Below are positions 9,752 to 17,693 of a DNA stretch of 64,000 nucleotides, one piece after another. Within the stretch, counting starts at the first letter, position 1. Each line of letters begins with the position of its first letter. The DNA lies in NCBI RefSeq assembly GCF_016919445.1, contig NZ_CP070356.1, positions 4,653,502-4,717,501 of the forward strand. Reading direction: 5' to 3'. Origin of the DNA: Pseudomonas sp. PDNC002 (lineage in GTDB: Bacteria; Pseudomonadota; Gammaproteobacteria; Pseudomonadales; Pseudomonadaceae). The notes beneath the pieces are model-generated. The model made no database searches. It had not been told where the DNA came from and saw nothing but the letters and a program-made list of their open reading frames with translations. Position numbers and translations under genes: made by a program.

Positions 9752-9781
9752 AAAGCCCGGCATCACACCGGGCTTTCTTTT
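9752..9781 (+). terminator. davA terminator, with a second copy at 10162-10191
   Basis: The stem AAAGCCCGG / CCGGGCTTT with a seven-base loop is followed by CTTTT, four bases after the davA stop. The tandem duplication carries a slightly changed second copy. Confidence 0.85.
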
Positions 9782-9922
9782 GTAGGAGCGGACCTTGTCC
9801 GCGAAGCGCCCTGGCAGCCTGCATCGAAGCATCAGGTTTCCCTTCATGCCACCCGACGAATCGCGAACGCCGGGAGACCCCTCTGCGCCCTGAAAGATTC
9901 GCGGACAAGGTCCGCTCCTACA
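9780..9922. repeat. Inverted REP pair in duplication unit 1
   Basis: TGTAGGAGCGGACCTTGTCC near 9781 faces its complement near 9896-9922 across about 85 bases. The stop codon of the cytochrome reading frame lies within the right arm. Confidence 0.85.
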
Positions 9923-10140
9923 GGTTCGGGACTGCCGTTGTGTCGCGGTGGCACGTCTGGCAGCTGCGCACTGGTCCGCTGGCGTGGAAGGCCTGCAAGC
10001 GTTCGAGGTGACAGCTCTGGCACATCTGATGGAAATCCGCCTCGATGCGCACGGCCAGCGCCGGACTCTGCTTGTGGCAGAGGATGCAAGTGCGGTTGCC
10101 GGAGACCGAAGGGGACTGAACCTTGTAGTCGTGGTGGCAG
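9918..10140 (-). pseudogene. Broken 3' end of a tetraheme cytochrome gene
   Basis: This piece matches codons 50-123 of the intact cytochrome gene at 10328-10699, including three CXXCH motifs and the stop codon. It has no start codon and no signal peptide, because its 5' side is joined to the duplicated end of davA. The few differences from the intact gene in this part are mostly synonymous (two amino-acid changes seen: D to V and L to M). It is best read as a by-product of the tandem duplication and not as a functional gene. Confidence 0.88.
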
Positions 10141-10550
10141 GTGCTGTATCGCAGCTGAAAGAAAGCCCGGCATCACGCCGGGCTTCCTTTTGTAGGAGCG
10201 GACCTTGTCCGCGAAGCGCGCCTGCAACCGATGCCGAAGCTTCAGGTTTTCCCTCATGCCATCCGACGAATCACGAACGCCGGGAGCTCCCTCTGCGCCC
10301 TGAAAGATTCGCGGACAAGGTCCGCTCCTACAGGTTCGGGACTGCCGTTGTGTCGCGGTGGCACGTCTGGCAGCTGCGCACTGGTCCGCTGGCGTGGAAG
10401 GCCTGCAAGCGTTCGAGGTGACAGCTCTGGCACAGCTGATGGAAATCCGCCTCGATGCGCACGGCCAGCGCCGGGCTCTGCTTGTGGCAGAGGATGCAGG
10501 TACGGTTGCCGGAGACCGAAGGCGACTGGTCCTTGTAGTCGTGGTGACAG
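10141..10550. repeat. Tandem duplication, unit 2 (410 bp)
   Basis: This second copy directly follows unit 1. Its left end repeats the final bases of davA (GTGCTGTATCGCAGCTGA) and its right end is inside the intact cytochrome gene. The junction and the right end share a short CAGGTG-type sequence, which could have served as microhomology. Confidence 0.92.
10190..10332. repeat. Inverted REP pair in duplication unit 2
   Basis: Same GTAGGAGCGGACCTTGTCCG arms as in unit 1. The right arm contains the TAG stop of the intact cytochrome gene and may serve as its transcript end. Confidence 0.85.
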
Positions 10551-10699
10551 GTGATGCAGTTCACCGAGGCGTGCGGCTCATGGGGAAATGCCAGTGGCAT
10601 CAGCGGCCGGGCACGTTGCCAGTGTTCATGGGCGAACCACGCCCCTGCCGCCAGTGCCACGACCGCGGTGACGGAAAGACCGATCCAGATGCGCTTCAC
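10328..10699 (-). CDS. Tetraheme c-type cytochrome (cytochrome c3/c7-like), membrane-anchored or periplasmic
   Basis: The 123-residue protein has one N-terminal hydrophobic segment (about 5-22), an uncleaved anchor or signal, and four CXXCH heme sites at 48-52, 68-72, 90-94 and 110-114, with extra His residues (FPHEPH, HH) as possible distal ligands. It resembles small class III-type multiheme cytochromes. Its ATG overlaps the stop of the upstream membrane protein by four bases, so the two are translationally coupled and probably one electron-transfer unit. The redox partner and substrate are not evident. The 3' half is duplicated at 9918-10140. Confidence 0.88.
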   Translation of the reverse strand: MKRIWIGLSVTAVVALAAGAWFAHEHWQRARPLMPLAFPHEPHASVNCITCHHDYKDQSPSVSGNRTCILCHKQSPALAVRIEADFHQLCQSCHLERLQAFHASGPVRSCQTCHRDTTAVPNL

Positions 10700-11400
10700 A
10701 GCGGCAGCTCCACGTTTGCCAGCAGGCTGTAGAACGCTGACATCCCGATGATCACGCCGCTGGCCGCCAGCGCGAGCCAGGTGGCGCGCTGCGCCGTGTT
10801 CCGCTTGCGCCCGCTGATGCCGTTGGCCGGTTTGGGCAGGCGCGGCCAGATGGCCGCTGCCAGCATCAGCGCCACCAGCAATGCGCCTTTCCAGATTCCG
10901 CCGCTGTAGTAGCCCGCGCCAAGCACGTGCACCGCCATCAGCAACAGAGCGAAAAGACTGCCGCCGTAGTGCCAGCGGCGGAACATGGAAGCGCTATTGC
11001 TCCAGCGAGGACGGACGCGGTTCAGGCTGGAAATCGCCAGGACCAACATCAACAAGGCCGAACCCAATCCGGCCAGCATGTAGCCAGGCGCGGATGGCAG
11101 CAGGTCTTCGATCAGCAGCGGCTCGTCGACCAGCAGCACGACGATGTGGATCAGCAGCAGCGCCACCGCCGCAAACCCGAGATCACGGTGCAAGCGCAGG
11201 AAGAATTTCCCCTCGTAGAGAGGACGCGGCTGCGGACGGCCGCCGATGACAAAGAGCAGCCCTAGCAGACATGCCCCGAGCAACCCGGCAGCGTTGGCGA
11301 AATCCCAGACGTAACCGAGCCCCGGCATGGCGCCGAGGCCGAGCAGGATGGCGACCGGCAGCAGGCAGCCGAGCGTCAGGCGCGCGATCAGCGCAGGCAT
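10696..11400 (-). CDS. Ferric-reductase-like transmembrane (b-type heme) protein
   Basis: The 234-residue protein has about six hydrophobic helices and spaced His residues (LHRDLGF, LIHIVV, RRWHYGG, AVHVLG) placed as in ferric-reductase-like transmembrane domains that bind two b hemes. It lacks the FAD/NAD domains of full ferric reductases, so it should pass electrons to a partner. The ATG at 11400 has GGAG seven bases before it; the TTG at 11412 is less likely. With the tetraheme cytochrome it forms a two-gene quinol-to-periplasm type module, which is an inference. Confidence 0.75.
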   Translation of the reverse strand: MPALIARLTLGCLLPVAILLGLGAMPGLGYVWDFANAAGLLGACLLGLLFVIGGRPQPRPLYEGKFFLRLHRDLGFAAVALLLIHIVVLLVDEPLLIEDLLPSAPGYMLAGLGSALLMLVLAISSLNRVRPRWSNSASMFRRWHYGGSLFALLLMAVHVLGAGYYSGGIWKGALLVALMLAAAIWPRLPKPANGISGRKRNTAQRATWLALAASGVIIGMSAFYSLLANVELPL

Positions 11401-11558
11401 GGGGAACTCCAAACGAAGGACTATGGCCGGAGGCTAGCAAGCGCCGACGGCGCGGGAGTGTCGCTGTCTGCCAGACGAATTGCCAGCCCTGCCAGCGCGC
11501 GCCGACCTTATCCCGTAGGAGCAACTGTCTTCTCCTGGGGAGTCCGTACCAATGCATC

Positions 11559-11674
11559 CCCCTCATCCCAGCCCTCTCCCTCAGGGAGAGGGGGCAGCCC
11601 GAGCCGGCTGACGCTGACGTTTCATCCTGCACCTAACGGTCCCCTCTCCCCTTGGGAGAGGGCTGGGGTGAGAG
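11559..11674. repeat. Hairpin repeat family A, copy 1
   Basis: Outer arms CCTCATCCCAGCCCTCTCCC / GGGAGAGGGCTGGGGTGAG enclose a conserved inner segment TTTCATCCTGCACCTAACGG. Six more copies occur in the window at 12901, 20752, 24952, 28778, 35437 and 42382. It lies in the 405-base gap between the ferric-reductase-like gene and iacF; no gene is seen there. Confidence 0.9.
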
Positions 11675-11698
11675 ATGGCCCAAGCGCAGAGGCATCTC

Positions 11699-11770
11699 GT
11701 AGGAGCGGACTCTGTCCGCGATGATTTCCGGCGCGAGGAGGAACCTATCGCGGACGGAGTCCGCTCCTAC
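11699..11770. repeat. REP-like inverted repeat pair (GTAGGAGCGGA family)
   Basis: GTAGGAGCGGACTCTGTCCG and its near complement face each other across about 25 bases, just downstream of iacF. The pair lies 25 bases from the family A copy. Confidence 0.85.
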
Positions 11771-11805
11771 GCAAAGCCCGCCTGAGTGCCGAAGAGCGAT
11801 CCGGA

Positions 11806-12756
11806 CTAAAGGTCCAGCACCAACCGCGCCGACCTGGCCCGCGAAACGCAGGCGCAGATCTGCTTGTTGGAGGCCTTCTCCTTGTTCGACAGGCAGTTGT
11901 CGCGGTGCTCCGGCTCGCCTTCCAGCACCTCGACGATGCAGGTGCCGCAGATACCCTCGCGGCACTCGGTGTCGATGTCGCAGCCGTGGGCCTGCAGCAC
12001 GTCCACCAGCGTCGAGTCCGCCGGCACATGGAGCACCACGCCGGAGCTGGCCAGTTCCACTTCGAAGGAGCCGGCCGGCGCCGTGTTGGCGGCCGGGTCG
12101 GCCTGGAAGTGCTCCAGGTGGATGGCGTCTTCCGGGCGGCTGCGCGCGGCGATCTCCACCACTTTGTTCATGAACGGCGCCGGGCCGCAGGTGTAGACGT
12201 GGGCGTGCTGCAGTGCGCGTTCCAGGCAATCGCCCAGCACGCTGTCCAGATCAGCCGGCTCGACGCCGTAATGCAGCTCGACCTTGCCGACAAAGGCCTC
12301 GCTGGCCAGCAGCTCGACGAAAGCCGCGTGCTCGGCGGATCGGGCGAAGTAATGCAGGCGATACGGCTCGCCCTTGGCGTTCAGGCGGTAGGCCATGCTC
12401 AGCAGCGGCGTGACACCGATGCCAGCGGCGAACAGCACGTGCTCGCGGGCTTCCGCTGCCAGGCGGAACAGGTTGCGCGGCGCGCCGATGTCCAGCTCCG
12501 CGCCTTCCTGTACGTCGTGCAGGGCACTGGAGCCGCCACGGGACGCGCCCTCCTTCTTCACCGCCACGAGGTAGGCGGTGCGGTCGTCCGGCGGGCTGCA
12601 CAGCGAATACTGGCGCGTCACCCCGGTGGGTCCGGTGACGTCGACGTGGGCGCCCGGCTCGTAGGCGTCGAACGGCTGGCCATCACAACGTACGAGACGC
12701 AGGGAACGGATGTCCTGCGCTTCCTCGACGATCCTTTCGATTCTGACCTTCATCAT
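11806..12756 (-). CDS. iacF: IacF: PDR/VanB-type ferredoxin reductase of the indole-acetate cluster
   Basis: The 316-residue protein has an FMN/NADH oxidoreductase part (RQYSLCSPP flavin motif; GIGVTPLLSMAY nucleotide motif) and a C-terminal plant-type [2Fe-2S] domain with Cys265, Cys270, Cys273 and Cys303. This is the phthalate-dioxygenase-reductase layout, which supplies electrons to a Rieske oxygenase, here IacCD. The first ATG of an ATGATG pair was chosen, with AGGT ahead of it. It is the last iac gene seen; a 344-base gap with a repeat separates it from iacE, so its expression may depend on readthrough or its own promoter. Confidence 0.85.
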   Translation of the reverse strand: MMKVRIERIVEEAQDIRSLRLVRCDGQPFDAYEPGAHVDVTGPTGVTRQYSLCSPPDDRTAYLVAVKKEGASRGGSSALHDVQEGAELDIGAPRNLFRLAAEAREHVLFAAGIGVTPLLSMAYRLNAKGEPYRLHYFARSAEHAAFVELLASEAFVGKVELHYGVEPADLDSVLGDCLERALQHAHVYTCGPAPFMNKVVEIAARSRPEDAIHLEHFQADPAANTAPAGSFEVELASSGVVLHVPADSTLVDVLQAHGCDIDTECREGICGTCIVEVLEGEPEHRDNCLSNKEKASNKQICACVSRARSARLVLDL

Positions 12757-12900
12757 GGCGTTACCTGCAAGGCGTTGATTGCGGGCTCTGTGGCCCCTTT
12801 CCGGCCTCTTTTTCACGAGCGGACGGGTTTATCGGTTCTTGTGGGGAGCGAGGAATTTGTCCTGTCTCCGAATGGTTCGACTTCGGCGCAAGGGGATTGC

Positions 12901-13015
12901 CCTCACCCCAGCCCTCTCCCAGAGGGAGAGGGAGCCGAACGTGCCGGCTGACGACACGGTTTCATCCTGCTCCGAACGGTCCCCTCTCCCCTTGGGAGAG
13001 GGCTAGGGTGAGGGG
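12901..13015. repeat. Hairpin repeat family A, copy 2, inside the iac operon
   Basis: Arms CCTCACCCCAGCCCTCTCCC and GGGAGAGGGCTAGGGTGAGG enclose TTTCATCCTGCTCCGAACGG. It fills most of the 344-base gap between iacE and iacF; no other gene is visible in that gap. Confidence 0.9.
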
Positions 13016-13100
13016 GCTCTTGATACCCATCACCCAAAGTCAGCCCGGGCGCAGAGCGGATAACGCGCAGCGCCATCCGCCGTCTGCCCAGCCCAGACCC

Positions 13101-13841
13101 TCAACGCATGAACAACCCCCCATTGATATCCCAGCAAGCCCCGGTCACCGACCCGGCATTCTCCGCACACAGCAGCAGCACGCTGTCGGCGATGAAGGTC
13201 GGGTCGCCCAGGCGGCCGGCGGGGATGGTCTTGAGGATCTGTTCCAGGCGTTCGGGCGCCACGCTCTCGTAGACCACCGGCAAATCCAGCGGCCCCGGCG
13301 AGATGGCGTTGACGGTCACGCCCTGCGCCGAAAGCTCGCGGGCGAACACCTTGGTCAGGGTCGCCACGCCACCCTTGGCCGCGGCGTAGTGGCCGCCGGT
13401 GGCGGTGCCGCCGTTCTGCCCGGCCAGCGAGGCAATGTTGACGATGCGGCCGAACCCGCGCGCCGCGAAGTGCGTACCGAACACCTGGCAAGCGACGAAA
13501 GTGCCGCGCAGGTTCACCGCCATGGAGGCGTCGAAGTCCTCCGGGCTGATGTCCATCAGCGCGGCGACCTTCGACATCCCGGCGTTGTTCACCAGAATGT
13601 CGGTTCCGCCCCAGCGCTCGGCGAGCACATCGCGAGCACGTTCAAAATCGGCTTTCTCGCGCGCGTCCAATTTCAAACCGAGGGCCGTGCGGCCCTCCGG
13701 GTCGAGTTCATCGGCCAGGCGCTGCACCGCGTCCTCGTTGAGGTCGGCCAGCGCCACGCGCAGGCCGGCGGCGTGCAGGCGGCGGGCGATGACTTCGCCC
13801 AGCCCGCGTGCGGCGCCGGTTACCAGGGCAACTCGTTGCAT
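13101..13841 (-). CDS. iacE: IacE: short-chain dehydrogenase/reductase
   Basis: The 246-residue SDR has the cofactor motif TGAARGLG near residue 8, NNAG near 87, catalytic Ser (NIASLAG) and YxxxK (HYAAAKGG). The position between iacD and iacF matches the auxin-degradation cluster, where IacE is reported to take part in the conversion of oxidised indole-acetate intermediates. The exact reaction is not deducible here. The start is eleven bases after the iacD stop. A repeat-filled gap follows before iacF. Confidence 0.85.
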   Translation of the reverse strand: MQRVALVTGAARGLGEVIARRLHAAGLRVALADLNEDAVQRLADELDPEGRTALGLKLDAREKADFERARDVLAERWGGTDILVNNAGMSKVAALMDISPEDFDASMAVNLRGTFVACQVFGTHFAARGFGRIVNIASLAGQNGGTATGGHYAAAKGGVATLTKVFARELSAQGVTVNAISPGPLDLPVVYESVAPERLEQILKTIPAGRLGDPTFIADSVLLLCAENAGSVTGACWDINGGLFMR

Positions 13842-13851
13842 GGCGCGGCCC

Positions 13852-14349
13852 TCAGAGCAGGAAGCCGAGCGCGTTGAGCGCGTCTTCGGCGTTGATCAGG
13901 CGGATCACCTTGCGCTCCAGGCGGGCCTGGCCGTCGGTGAAGCGGATGCGGTGGTTCAGGTCGGCAATGAACGGCGTCGCCACGCCGCGCTTGTAGGCGT
14001 AGAGCACCTGCGCCGAGTTCACCTCGACCACATCGCCCGCCGCTTCCACCAGGGTGAAACGCGAGACGGTGCGCACGGTCTTCGCCGCGTCCACCGCCGA
14101 GGGCGAATGGCCGCCGGTGAGGCGCTCGATGCGCAGGGCGCGCATTCGCGCGTCGTCGAAGACGTAGTTCAGGCTGGCGGCGAAGTCATCGCCTTCGGCG
14201 TCGATCGGCACCACGTAGATGCCGTCCTCGCTCCACAACTGCGACCACTGCCCATAGTCCTTGCGGTCGAGCAGCTCGGCTTCGCGCCAGACGAATTCGA
14301 TGGCCTTGGCCAGCGGGCCGGAGAAGCCGTTCAGGGTGTCGTTGCTCAT
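13852..14349 (-). CDS. iacD: IacD: aromatic-ring hydroxylating dioxygenase beta subunit
   Basis: The 165-residue product has the cystatin-like beta-subunit fold (AIEFVWREAELLDRKDYGQWSQLW at its start) and no cofactor motifs, as usual for ring-hydroxylating beta subunits. ATG 14349 overlaps the iacC stop as ATGA, which indicates coupled translation and a fixed alpha/beta ratio. The longer reading from 14370 would overlap iacC further and is less likely. With IacC it forms the terminal oxygenase of the indole-3-acetate pathway. Confidence 0.87.
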   Translation of the reverse strand: MSNDTLNGFSGPLAKAIEFVWREAELLDRKDYGQWSQLWSEDGIYVVPIDAEGDDFAASLNYVFDDARMRALRIERLTGGHSPSAVDAAKTVRTVSRFTLVEAAGDVVEVNSAQVLYAYKRGVATPFIADLNHRIRFTDGQARLERKVIRLINAEDALNALGFLL

Positions 14350-15629
14350 TGGCTCATCATCCTTTTCCACATCTGGTACGCCTCGCGCATGCCGCCTTCG
14401 TCGGTGGCGTGGGAGACCTTGTCGCCGTTCTCGGCGACCACTTCGCGGTTCAGGCCGCGGTTGACCAGGATCGGCGCGTCGACGCCGGCGTAGGAGCCAC
14501 GCTGCACGCGGTCCCAGGCCTCGGCGTCATCCGGGCTGCCGAAGCCGAACGGGCCCTGGAAGTGCTCGTGGATGCGCATGCGCTCGCGGTTGGCGATTTC
14601 CGGGCCGCCGTCCATACCGAGGGCGACGTGGCGAATCTCGGTCTCGGTGACGGAGATCGGCCGCAGCACGCGGAAGAACGACATGGACATGGCCACGTTG
14701 GGGAACAGGTTGAGGTTGAAGCCGGCGCCATGCAGCGAGCGGACGATGCGGCGCACCTGTGCAGGCTCCATGGTTTTCGACAGTTCCTCGGTGACGTGGG
14801 CGAAGCGCTCCTGCAGTTGCTCGGTGCCGTCGTCATGGTCGAGGTCGACGTGCTCGGGAACCATCACCATCACGCTGTGACCGTTGCCCAGAGCGTGGGT
14901 GACCGCCTGCTCGTCGCTCATGAACGAGAGCATCTCTTCGGTCTCTTCGTCCACCGAGGACATGAACGACTTGTGCACGATGGGGAAGTGATAGCCGTCG
15001 GTGGTGTTTTCCAGCTGGATCTTCCAGTTGCCGCGGAAGGTGAACTTGTGTTCGCCCTGGGTCTTGATCGGGTAGCCGGCGCCCTGCTTCATGAACAGGT
15101 CCATCCAGTGCTTGGCCCCGCCGAGGAAGTCCTCCAGCGGCTCGATGTCGTCGTTGTAGGTGGCGAACACCATGCCCGCGTAGCTTTCCACGCGCAGGCT
15201 GGTCAGCGGCAGCTCGGACTTGTCGAGGATGTCCTCGTAGCCGTCCGGGTACGGCAGCGCACGCAGCTTGCCGTCCAGCGCGTAGGACCAGCTGTGGTAC
15301 GGGCAGGTGAAGCCGGTGGCGTTGCCCTTGTGCTTCTCGCAGACGGTGGCGCCACGGTGGCGGCAGCGGTTTTCCAGGACGTTGATGTTGCCCTTCTTGT
15401 CGCGTACCACGATCACCGGGCGGCGGCCGACGCTGGTGGTCTTGAAGTCACCGGCGTTGCGCACTTCGCTTTCGTGGGCGACCCACACCCAGGTGCGGTA
15501 GAAGATCTTGTCCATCTCCGCTTCGAACAGCTGCGGGTCGTTGTACAGCGAAACATCGACGCGGTCGTCGCCGACCAGCTCTTCGACGCTGCGCGACCGG
15601 GCGATCAGCCGGTATTCGTGAGCGCTCAT
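14346..15629 (-). CDS. iacC: IacC: Rieske dioxygenase alpha subunit
   Basis: The 427-residue protein has a Rieske centre with Cys89, His91, Cys109 and His112 (CRHRG...CPYHSW) and a mononuclear iron site with His214 and His219 (DGYHFPIVH). This is the catalytic subunit of a ring-hydroxylating dioxygenase; in the iac pathway it acts on an oxidised indole-acetate derivative on the way to catechol. The start at 15629 has GAGGAG six bases ahead; ATG 15635 lies between and is less well placed. It is followed by iacD with a four-base overlap. Confidence 0.9.
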   Translation of the reverse strand: MSAHEYRLIARSRSVEELVGDDRVDVSLYNDPQLFEAEMDKIFYRTWVWVAHESEVRNAGDFKTTSVGRRPVIVVRDKKGNINVLENRCRHRGATVCEKHKGNATGFTCPYHSWSYALDGKLRALPYPDGYEDILDKSELPLTSLRVESYAGMVFATYNDDIEPLEDFLGGAKHWMDLFMKQGAGYPIKTQGEHKFTFRGNWKIQLENTTDGYHFPIVHKSFMSSVDEETEEMLSFMSDEQAVTHALGNGHSVMVMVPEHVDLDHDDGTEQLQERFAHVTEELSKTMEPAQVRRIVRSLHGAGFNLNLFPNVAMSMSFFRVLRPISVTETEIRHVALGMDGGPEIANRERMRIHEHFQGPFGFGSPDDAEAWDRVQRGSYAGVDAPILVNRGLNREVVAENGDKVSHATDEGGMREAYQMWKRMMSQ

Positions 15630-15639
15630 GCCCATCTCC

Positions 15640-16791
15640 TCATGCCGATTTCTTATGTTTTTGCGCAGGCCGCGTGGCGGCCAGGCTGTGTTCGAGTTGC
15701 GCACCGAAGGCGCATACGCGTTCGTCGTCGCCCTTGCGGCCGACGATCTGCAGGCCGACTTTCAGCCCGCCGCAATCCAGGTCCACCGGCACCGTAAGCG
15801 CCGGGTGTCCGCTGAGGTTGAAAGGCCGTACCAGGGGCGTCATGCCGGCCACCGATTTGCCGTTACGCGCATCGCTGAGCAGCGGCGGCAGGTCGGGCAT
15901 GGTCGGCAGCAGCAGAACTTCGAAGTCCTCCAGCGCGGCGTCGATGGCGCGGGTGAAGTGCTCACGCACCTTCTCCGCCTCGGCGCGCTCGGCGTCGGTG
16001 GTGCGGCTGGCCAGCAGCAGGCGCTGCTCGACATCGGCGCCGATCAGGCCCTTGCCGGTCAGCGCCGCATAGGCGGCCCAGTTCTCGTGATTGATCACCA
16101 CCAATCCGGCCTGGAAGGCCGCCTCGAACTCGCCGAGGAACAGGTGGCTACGACGCCAGCCGGCGCGGTCGGCAGCGGCGCCCAGGCAGGCCTGGATGTG
16201 CGGCGCGGACGGCACTTCGAGAAAGGCCACGCGAGCGCCCTCGCCCGGCAGCTGCACCTCGCCGAAGCCGGGGCAGATGACCTGCATGGCGGCGATCAGG
16301 TCGGCCATGTTGGCGGCGAACGGGCCGACGCAATCCAGGCTGCTCTGCGCCGGGTGTACGCCGTCGCGGCTGACGCGACCGAAAGTCGGCTTCAGCCCGG
16401 CGATACCGCAGCAAGCCGCCGGCACGCGCACTGAACCACCGGTATCGGTGCCCAGCGCGATATCTGCCAAGCCGGCTGCCACGGCGGACGCGGAGCCGCT
16501 GGAGGAACCGCCGGGTACGCGGTCCGGCGCCATCGGGTTGATCGGCGTGCCGGTCCAGTCGTTGATGCCGGTGACGCCGAAGGCCAGTTCGTGAAGATTG
16601 GTCTTGCCGACGATCTGCCAGCCGGCATTCAGCACGGCGTCAACCACGAAGGCATTGCGCGTGGCCGGCGCGGCGTCGGCCAGCGCGCGGGTGCCGCAAC
16701 GGGTCGGGTAGCCGGCAATGTCGATGCTGTCCTTGACCGCGACGCGCTTGCCGTCGCCGCCGAGAATGAATTCGCTGACGAAGGTGCTCAT
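15640..16791 (-). CDS. iacH: IacH: amidase-signature hydrolase
   Basis: The 383-residue amidase-signature protein has the expected Ser-cisSer-Lys elements: Lys20 (VAVKDS), the GGSSSGS loop at 94-100 and Ser120 in GTDTGGSVR. It would hydrolyse an amide or lactam formed during ring opening of the oxidised indole; this role is inferred from its presence in iac clusters. It overlaps the upstream iacI by four bases (ATGA) and ends eleven bases before iacC. At 383 residues it is on the short side for the family, with no C-terminal extension. Confidence 0.87.
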   Translation of the reverse strand: MSTFVSEFILGGDGKRVAVKDSIDIAGYPTRCGTRALADAAPATRNAFVVDAVLNAGWQIVGKTNLHELAFGVTGINDWTGTPINPMAPDRVPGGSSSGSASAVAAGLADIALGTDTGGSVRVPAACCGIAGLKPTFGRVSRDGVHPAQSSLDCVGPFAANMADLIAAMQVICPGFGEVQLPGEGARVAFLEVPSAPHIQACLGAAADRAGWRRSHLFLGEFEAAFQAGLVVINHENWAAYAALTGKGLIGADVEQRLLLASRTTDAERAEAEKVREHFTRAIDAALEDFEVLLLPTMPDLPPLLSDARNGKSVAGMTPLVRPFNLSGHPALTVPVDLDCGGLKVGLQIVGRKGDDERVCAFGAQLEHSLAATRPAQKHKKSA

Positions 16792-17288
16792 GGACGGCCC
16801 TCCCCTGCACCGCCCAGCGCGCGTTGCGAGAGGCGCTGGGTACGGAAATGACTGATCTGCCAGCGTCCGTCGATCTCGCGGAAATCGATGTCCAGCCGGG
16901 TGCCGAACAGCTCAGTGTGGCCCTCGGCATAGGTCGAGAGCTGCTGCATGATCCATTGCCCGCGCGCGGTGCGGCCGTCGACGCGGATCGACTCGCTGGT
17001 GAGGAAATGCAGGTTCACCGAGAAGTGCGGCGACGGCGGCAGGTAGCCGAAGACGAACGCGGCGATCGCCTCGCGGCCCTGGTGATGGCCGAAGGTCTGT
17101 GCGGTGGTCGTGCCGATGCCTTCCCATACCGCGTCCTCGCTGAACAGCTCGGCCAGCTCGATGATCGCCACCGGCGCGCGCGGCACGTCGCAGAGGTCCA
17201 TGTAGCGGGCCATCAACCGACGCACCTGGCTTTCCCCTTCGAGGACCTCCAGGCGGCGGTTCAGCTCGGCCATGCTCAGGCTGCTCAT
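16788..17288 (-). CDS. iacI: IacI: NTF2/SnoaL-like protein
   Basis: The 166-residue protein has an NTF2/SnoaL-like cone fold (ARYMDLCD..., LFSEDAVWEGIG, HFLTSESIRVDG), known from small cyclases, isomerases and dioxygenase beta subunits. Its place between iacB and iacH is that of iacI, whose reaction is not well established. Only three bases separate it from iacB and it overlaps iacH by four, so these genes are cotranslated. It contains no metal or cofactor motif. It could also help an oxygenase as an accessory subunit. Confidence 0.8.
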   Translation of the reverse strand: MSSLSMAELNRRLEVLEGESQVRRLMARYMDLCDVPRAPVAIIELAELFSEDAVWEGIGTTTAQTFGHHQGREAIAAFVFGYLPPSPHFSVNLHFLTSESIRVDGRTARGQWIMQQLSTYAEGHTELFGTRLDIDFREIDGRWQISHFRTQRLSQRALGGAGEGRP

Positions 17289-17291
17289 GGC

Positions 17292-17663
17292 TCAGGTCCG
17301 CGCGGCTTCGGGGATGGTCAGCGGGCGGCCGATGCGTGCCTCGACCTTGGCGTACTTCCACAGGCTGTACTCGCCCACCGGGGTGGTGCGGAACAGGTTG
17401 CAGGCGTCGATCACAGTCTGGTGGCAATCCACGTCGGCCATGATGTAGACGGTCCAGGGCGAGGTGGTGGACGGGCCGACCATCAGGCGGTCGTCATCCA
17501 GCACGCCGAGCACGTTCATGCCCGGCAGCGCGCCGAGGTCGCCCATCATCTGCGAGAAGCCTTTCCACACGGTGATGCCTTCACCGGTGGGCAGGTCGAA
17601 GAACGGCTGGGCGATGCCGATGCAGAACAGTACGCGCAAGGGTTCGGTGGTCGGACGGGTCAT
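17292..17663 (-). CDS. iacB: IacB: small conserved protein of the auxin-degradation cluster
   Basis: The 123-residue product contains a ferredoxin-like alpha/beta pattern and resembles small EthD/muconolactone-isomerase-like proteins, though I cannot assign a catalytic residue. It sits directly between the flavin monooxygenase iacA and iacI, the place of iacB in characterised clusters, where its function is unknown. AAGGA lies nine bases before the ATG. Coding and spacing are consistent with one leftward operon. Confidence 0.75.
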   Translation of the reverse strand: MTRPTTEPLRVLFCIGIAQPFFDLPTGEGITVWKGFSQMMGDLGALPGMNVLGVLDDDRLMVGPSTTSPWTVYIMADVDCHQTVIDACNLFRTTPVGEYSLWKYAKVEARIGRPLTIPEAART

Positions 17664-17693
17664 GCTTCGAGTCCTTGTTTTTATGGGTTTGAA

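Larger units (their letters stand above)
9731..10140. repeat. Tandem duplication, unit 1 (410 bp)
   Basis: This is the first of two adjacent direct copies of exactly 410 bases without gaps. It holds the last 18 bases of davA, the davA terminator, a REP pair and the 3' half of the tetraheme cytochrome gene in reverse. I count about 28 mismatches against unit 2, roughly 93% identity, with a stretch of about 130 identical bases around 9891-10023. Confidence 0.92.

Noticed and set aside
9844..10257. A 137-codon frame in the duplicated region
   Set aside because: It is out of frame with the cytochrome remnant and crosses the davA end and REP arms.
9731..10550. CRISPR-like direct repeats
   Set aside because: There are only two long units that hold gene parts, with no short regular spacers.
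9749..11805. A missing iacG flavin reductase downstream of iacF
   Set aside because: The only genes are the cytochrome pair and repeats; no flavin-reductase-like frame exists on either strand.
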